From Bacteroidales bacterium (GTDB lineage Bacteria > Bacteroidota > Bacteroidia > Bacteroidales > ML635J-15), in contig JAQVGK010000200.1 in the NCBI GenBank assembly GCA_028696755.1, positions 1 to 6,711 of the forward strand: a stretch of 6,711 nucleotides of DNA. Direction: 5' to 3'. A model generated the notes under the pieces. That model was not told the DNA's origin. It did not search any database and saw only the letters and a program-made list of their open reading frames with translations. Position numbers and translations under genes: made by a program. Below are positions 4,718 to 6,711 of the stretch, in pieces. Position 1 is the first letter of the stretch. Each line of letters begins with the position of its first letter.

Positions 4718-6430
4718 TTATATTGTTGTCACTTTTATTGTTTGATTTATTAGTTTTTTTATGCCACTTAAATTTGATTCGGCAAGCTTTTGAGCAACTA
4801 CTGGTACAACTGCATTCCCAATGAACTTCTTTTGATCTGCTTTTGATCCTTTAAGTTCATACTTATCGGGAAAGCCTTGTATTTTTAACAGTTCGTCTAT
4901 CCTCAGCATCCTCATTTTAATATCAATAATTCCATATAAGCACATGAATTCCTTGATTTTTTTCATCGAAGGGCTATCACATGGATAAATTATGATTGCT
5001 ATTGTTCCTGATTCTGTTTGCACTATATAAGGTGGTTTTTTATCCATCCTAGCTATTAGGCTGAAACATGGATTATCAAGACTTGACCCTTTGGAATTAT
5101 ACTGAGGATTAACAAGATAGTGTTGTTTGTGGCTTGCTGTTATTACTTTTGCTGGTTCTTCAATTGAATTACCAACATTATTGAAATTTGTATCCATAAT
5201 AAAATTACAGGTTACTAAATTTTGCTTTGGATTAGAGACTATTGCTGGACAAGCATCATTTAATGATTTTGGACAACTGTTACCATATTGCTGATCAAAA
5301 AAGTTTACGCATATTTTTGAAAATGTGTCTTTCGTTCTGACAGTACCTGCTGGTTCATCAATTGTTTTAATATTTTCACCAGTCGAATAATATGCAGCAA
5401 GAAAATTGCAGTTTACAAGATACTGACTATCTTTTGTTTTAATTGTTGCTGCTGGACCTGTAAGAGGAATATTTTTATGTTCTGGACGGCCAGAAAAGTA
5501 TTTAGTAATAAAGCTGCAATTTACAATTCCAAGTCTGTTTTGTGTAGAAACTACTGGGCAAGGTTCTTCTAAAGATGGAGGATTGTGTTTTTGGTTTTTA
5601 TTCATGCTATTGTATTTTAATAGCCAATTTTCCTTTCCACCAGCAACAAACTTTATTAAACCGGCTAAAATTCTTTCGTATGTTGCTTCCGATAAATCTT
5701 TTTTTCGTCCGAATATACTTTTACCTTCATCGTTCAAGTCAAGTACTTCTTTTACAGATTTCCATTTCTTTAGTTGTGTAAAAAGTAGTCCGGTACCTGG
5801 TTTTTTTGTGTATTCTGGTTCAGGCCAAACGATTGGTAAGTTTGGTTTTGCAAATATTCCAAAATATCTTAATCGAGATGTATATGCTCCATAATCTGCC
5901 GAATCAATCAATTTGTAATCATACAAATAATTATATTCTGTACATATCGTTTTTATCCATTTTATGTAATCTATTCCATTTTTCTTAGAAACTGGTTTAC
6001 CGTCTTGATCAAGTGGACCCCACGCCATGAATTCTCTAACATTTTCAATATAAACATAGTCAGGCTCCAATTCCGAAATATAATCGTATAATGAGTAGGC
6101 AAGTGTTCTTGAATCTGCATCGCGAGGAAGTCCACCTTTTGCTTTAGAATAATTTGTACATTCTAAACTAGCCCAAATATTTATTATGCAACCAGGATAT
6201 AAATGTCTTAACCATACGCATAGTTTAACTAGTTTAATTACAACTTCCATGTTTCTAATGTCCTCTGGGAAATGATTGCAATTAGGATGATTTGCTTTGT
6301 GTGATTCAATAGCCATTTCATCGTGATTTACACATGCAACAACTTCAACATTTTCGTCTCCAAGTAGATGAATCCCAGTTGTAGTTCCTCCAGCTCCAGC
6401 AAACAAATCAATCCAAAATATTTTCTTCAT
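4718..6430 (-). CDS. C5-cytosine DNA methyltransferase with repeated target-recognition region
   Basis: This 570-residue enzyme should transfer a methyl group from S-adenosylmethionine to carbon 5 of cytosine in DNA. Motif I is DLFAGAGGTTTG (8-19), which fixes the start at the ATG at 6430. Motif IV is ASLECTNYSKAKGG with the catalytic Cys91. Motif VI is IENV (128-131). Motif VIII is YGAYTSRLRYFGIF (180-193). Motif IX is RMLRIDELLKIQGFP (507-521), and motif X is FIGNAVVPVVAQ (536-547), so the enzyme looks complete. Motif IV has Glu-Cys in place of the usual Pro-Cys. Between motifs VIII and IX lie about six imperfect repeats of 28-36 residues (about 272-470), each with an S-x-x-x-P turn and a (V/T)-x-(S/T) strand. 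No restriction gene is visible, so it is probably a solitary enzyme protecting the element's DNA. It overlaps the upstream gene by 23 bases. Confidence 0.93.
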   Translation of the reverse strand: MKKIFWIDLFAGAGGTTTGIHLLGDENVEVVACVNHDEMAIESHKANHPNCNHFPEDIRNMEVVIKLVKLCVWLRHLYPGCIINIWASLECTNYSKAKGGLPRDADSRTLAYSLYDYISELEPDYVYIENVREFMAWGPLDQDGKPVSKKNGIDYIKWIKTICTEYNYLYDYKLIDSADYGAYTSRLRYFGIFAKPNLPIVWPEPEYTKKPGTGLLFTQLKKWKSVKEVLDLNDEGKSIFGRKKDLSEATYERILAGLIKFVAGGKENWLLKYNSMNKNQKHNPPSLEEPCPVVSTQNRLGIVNCSFITKYFSGRPEHKNIPLTGPAATIKTKDSQYLVNCNFLAAYYSTGENIKTIDEPAGTVRTKDTFSKICVNFFDQQYGNSCPKSLNDACPAIVSNPKQNLVTCNFIMDTNFNNVGNSIEEPAKVITASHKQHYLVNPQYNSKGSSLDNPCFSLIARMDKKPPYIVQTESGTIAIIIYPCDSPSMKKIKEFMCLYGIIDIKMRMLRIDELLKIQGFPDKYELKGSKADQKKFIGNAVVPVVAQKLAESNLSGIKKLINQTIKVTTI

Positions 6431-6689
6431 ACTTCTTAGGTATTAAAGTGTTTTCAATCATTTTTTCTACATCTTCTCTCAGATATATGTAAACTTTAGC
6501 ATTAAAGGGGTGCTTTGCATAGGTTACTTTTCTACTCTTGCGAATAAGATCAAGACGTTTGCGAGCTATTGGCCCGTAAAGCCTTACAATATCTTCGTAG
6601 CTTAACCAGACTTTATCATCTTTTTTTGACGATATTACTGGTTCTGGGGGGTAGAATCCCACTGGTGGTTTAGTTTTGCCGCGTCCCAT
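6408..6689 (-). CDS. Small helix-turn-helix-like protein (93 residues)
   Basis: This encodes a 93-residue basic protein. After a Pro-rich flexible N-terminus (GKTKPPVGFYPPEP), the core VWLSYEDIVRLYGPIARKRL (about 28-46), followed by IRKSRKVTYAKHP and then VYIYLREDVEKMIE (about 66-79), has the layout of an excisionase/MerR-like helix-turn-helix: helix, turn, basic recognition helix, wing, then the final (R/Y)xxxEDVxxxI helix. DNA binding is a reasonable inference; regulation of the methyltransferase or of the operon is a guess. The start at 6689 follows an in-frame stop as TAATATG. Its last 23 bases overlap the methyltransferase start, which implies translational coupling and supports both reading frames. 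Confidence 0.65.
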   Translation of the reverse strand: MGRGKTKPPVGFYPPEPVISSKKDDKVWLSYEDIVRLYGPIARKRLDLIRKSRKVTYAKHPFNAKVYIYLREDVEKMIENTLIPKKYEENILD

Positions 6690-6690
6690 A

Positions 6691-6711
6691 TTATCTTTCG
6701 TATACTGCTAT
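6691..6711 (-). CDS. Possible C-terminal end of an upstream gene
   Basis: The minus strand from the right edge reads ATA GCA GTA TAC GAA AGA TAA, an open frame (IAVYER) ending one base before the ATG at 6689. The stop-start arrangement TAATATG is the same as at 2803-2797, so this is probably the end of another gene in the same operon. Seven codons are too few to identify anything, and the stop could be there by chance. Confidence 0.35.
   Translation of the reverse strand: MAVYER

Noticed and set aside
4718..6689. Restriction-modification system formed by the methyltransferase and the small upstream gene
   Set aside because: The 93-residue neighbour looks like a small DNA-binding protein and has no nuclease motif (no PD-(D/E)XK, HNH or GIY-YIG). 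A controller protein remains possible, but no restriction enzyme is in the window.
1..6711. tRNA, rRNA or riboswitch genes
   Set aside because: The non-coding gaps are at most about 125 bases, and none shows a cloverleaf, CCA end or conserved riboswitch core that I can recognise.

Overview
The window looks like an accessory region from an AT-rich member of the Bacteroidota, most likely a bacteriophage or other mobile replicon. By eye GC is about one third, apart from two short GC-rich islands. All supported genes lie on the minus strand, so they are transcribed from high to low coordinates. They are packed with gaps of 1-16 bases or with short overlaps. Start codons follow A-rich leaders and there are no clear Shine-Dalgarno sites, as is usual in Bacteroidota. 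The cytosine methyltransferase carries an ASLECTNYSKAKGG motif that I associate with Bacteroidota phage and mobile-element enzymes. No capsid, terminase, integrase or conjugation gene is visible, so phage versus plasmid cannot be settled.

Reading in the direction of transcription, the right end (6711 to 4718) holds the possible tail of an upstream gene, a small helix-turn-helix-like protein, and a 570-residue C5 DNA methyltransferase that overlaps it by 23 bases. A 112-bp intergenic region follows (4606-4717). It holds a strong GC-rich compound hairpin just after the methyltransferase stop, and two tandem 22-23 bp repeats ending four bases before the next start codon.

The central operon (4605 to 1867) encodes a 503-residue winged-helix protein (candidate replication initiator or regulator), two small unknown proteins, a J-domain co-chaperone and a small helix-turn-helix protein. 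Their stops and starts are separated by 0-2 bases, which suggests translational coupling.

The left part (1854 to 180) encodes a membrane-anchored HExxH metalloprotease, a Cys-rich protein with a YPDCC / GFIPCxxH signature, and a multi-pass membrane protein with a CxxC motif. The non-coding stretch 55-179 carries five tandem 10-bp repeats and a perfect 10-bp inverted repeat. It looks like an operator or origin placed before another gene that starts at 54 and leaves the window.

As an inference, the right half supplies DNA modification and DNA-binding or replication functions, with the J-domain protein recruiting host DnaK. The left half supplies membrane or envelope functions. The most unusual parts are the methyltransferase (Glu-Cys in place of Pro-Cys, and six repeats in its target-recognition region), the compound hairpin, and the repeat-rich control region at the left end.
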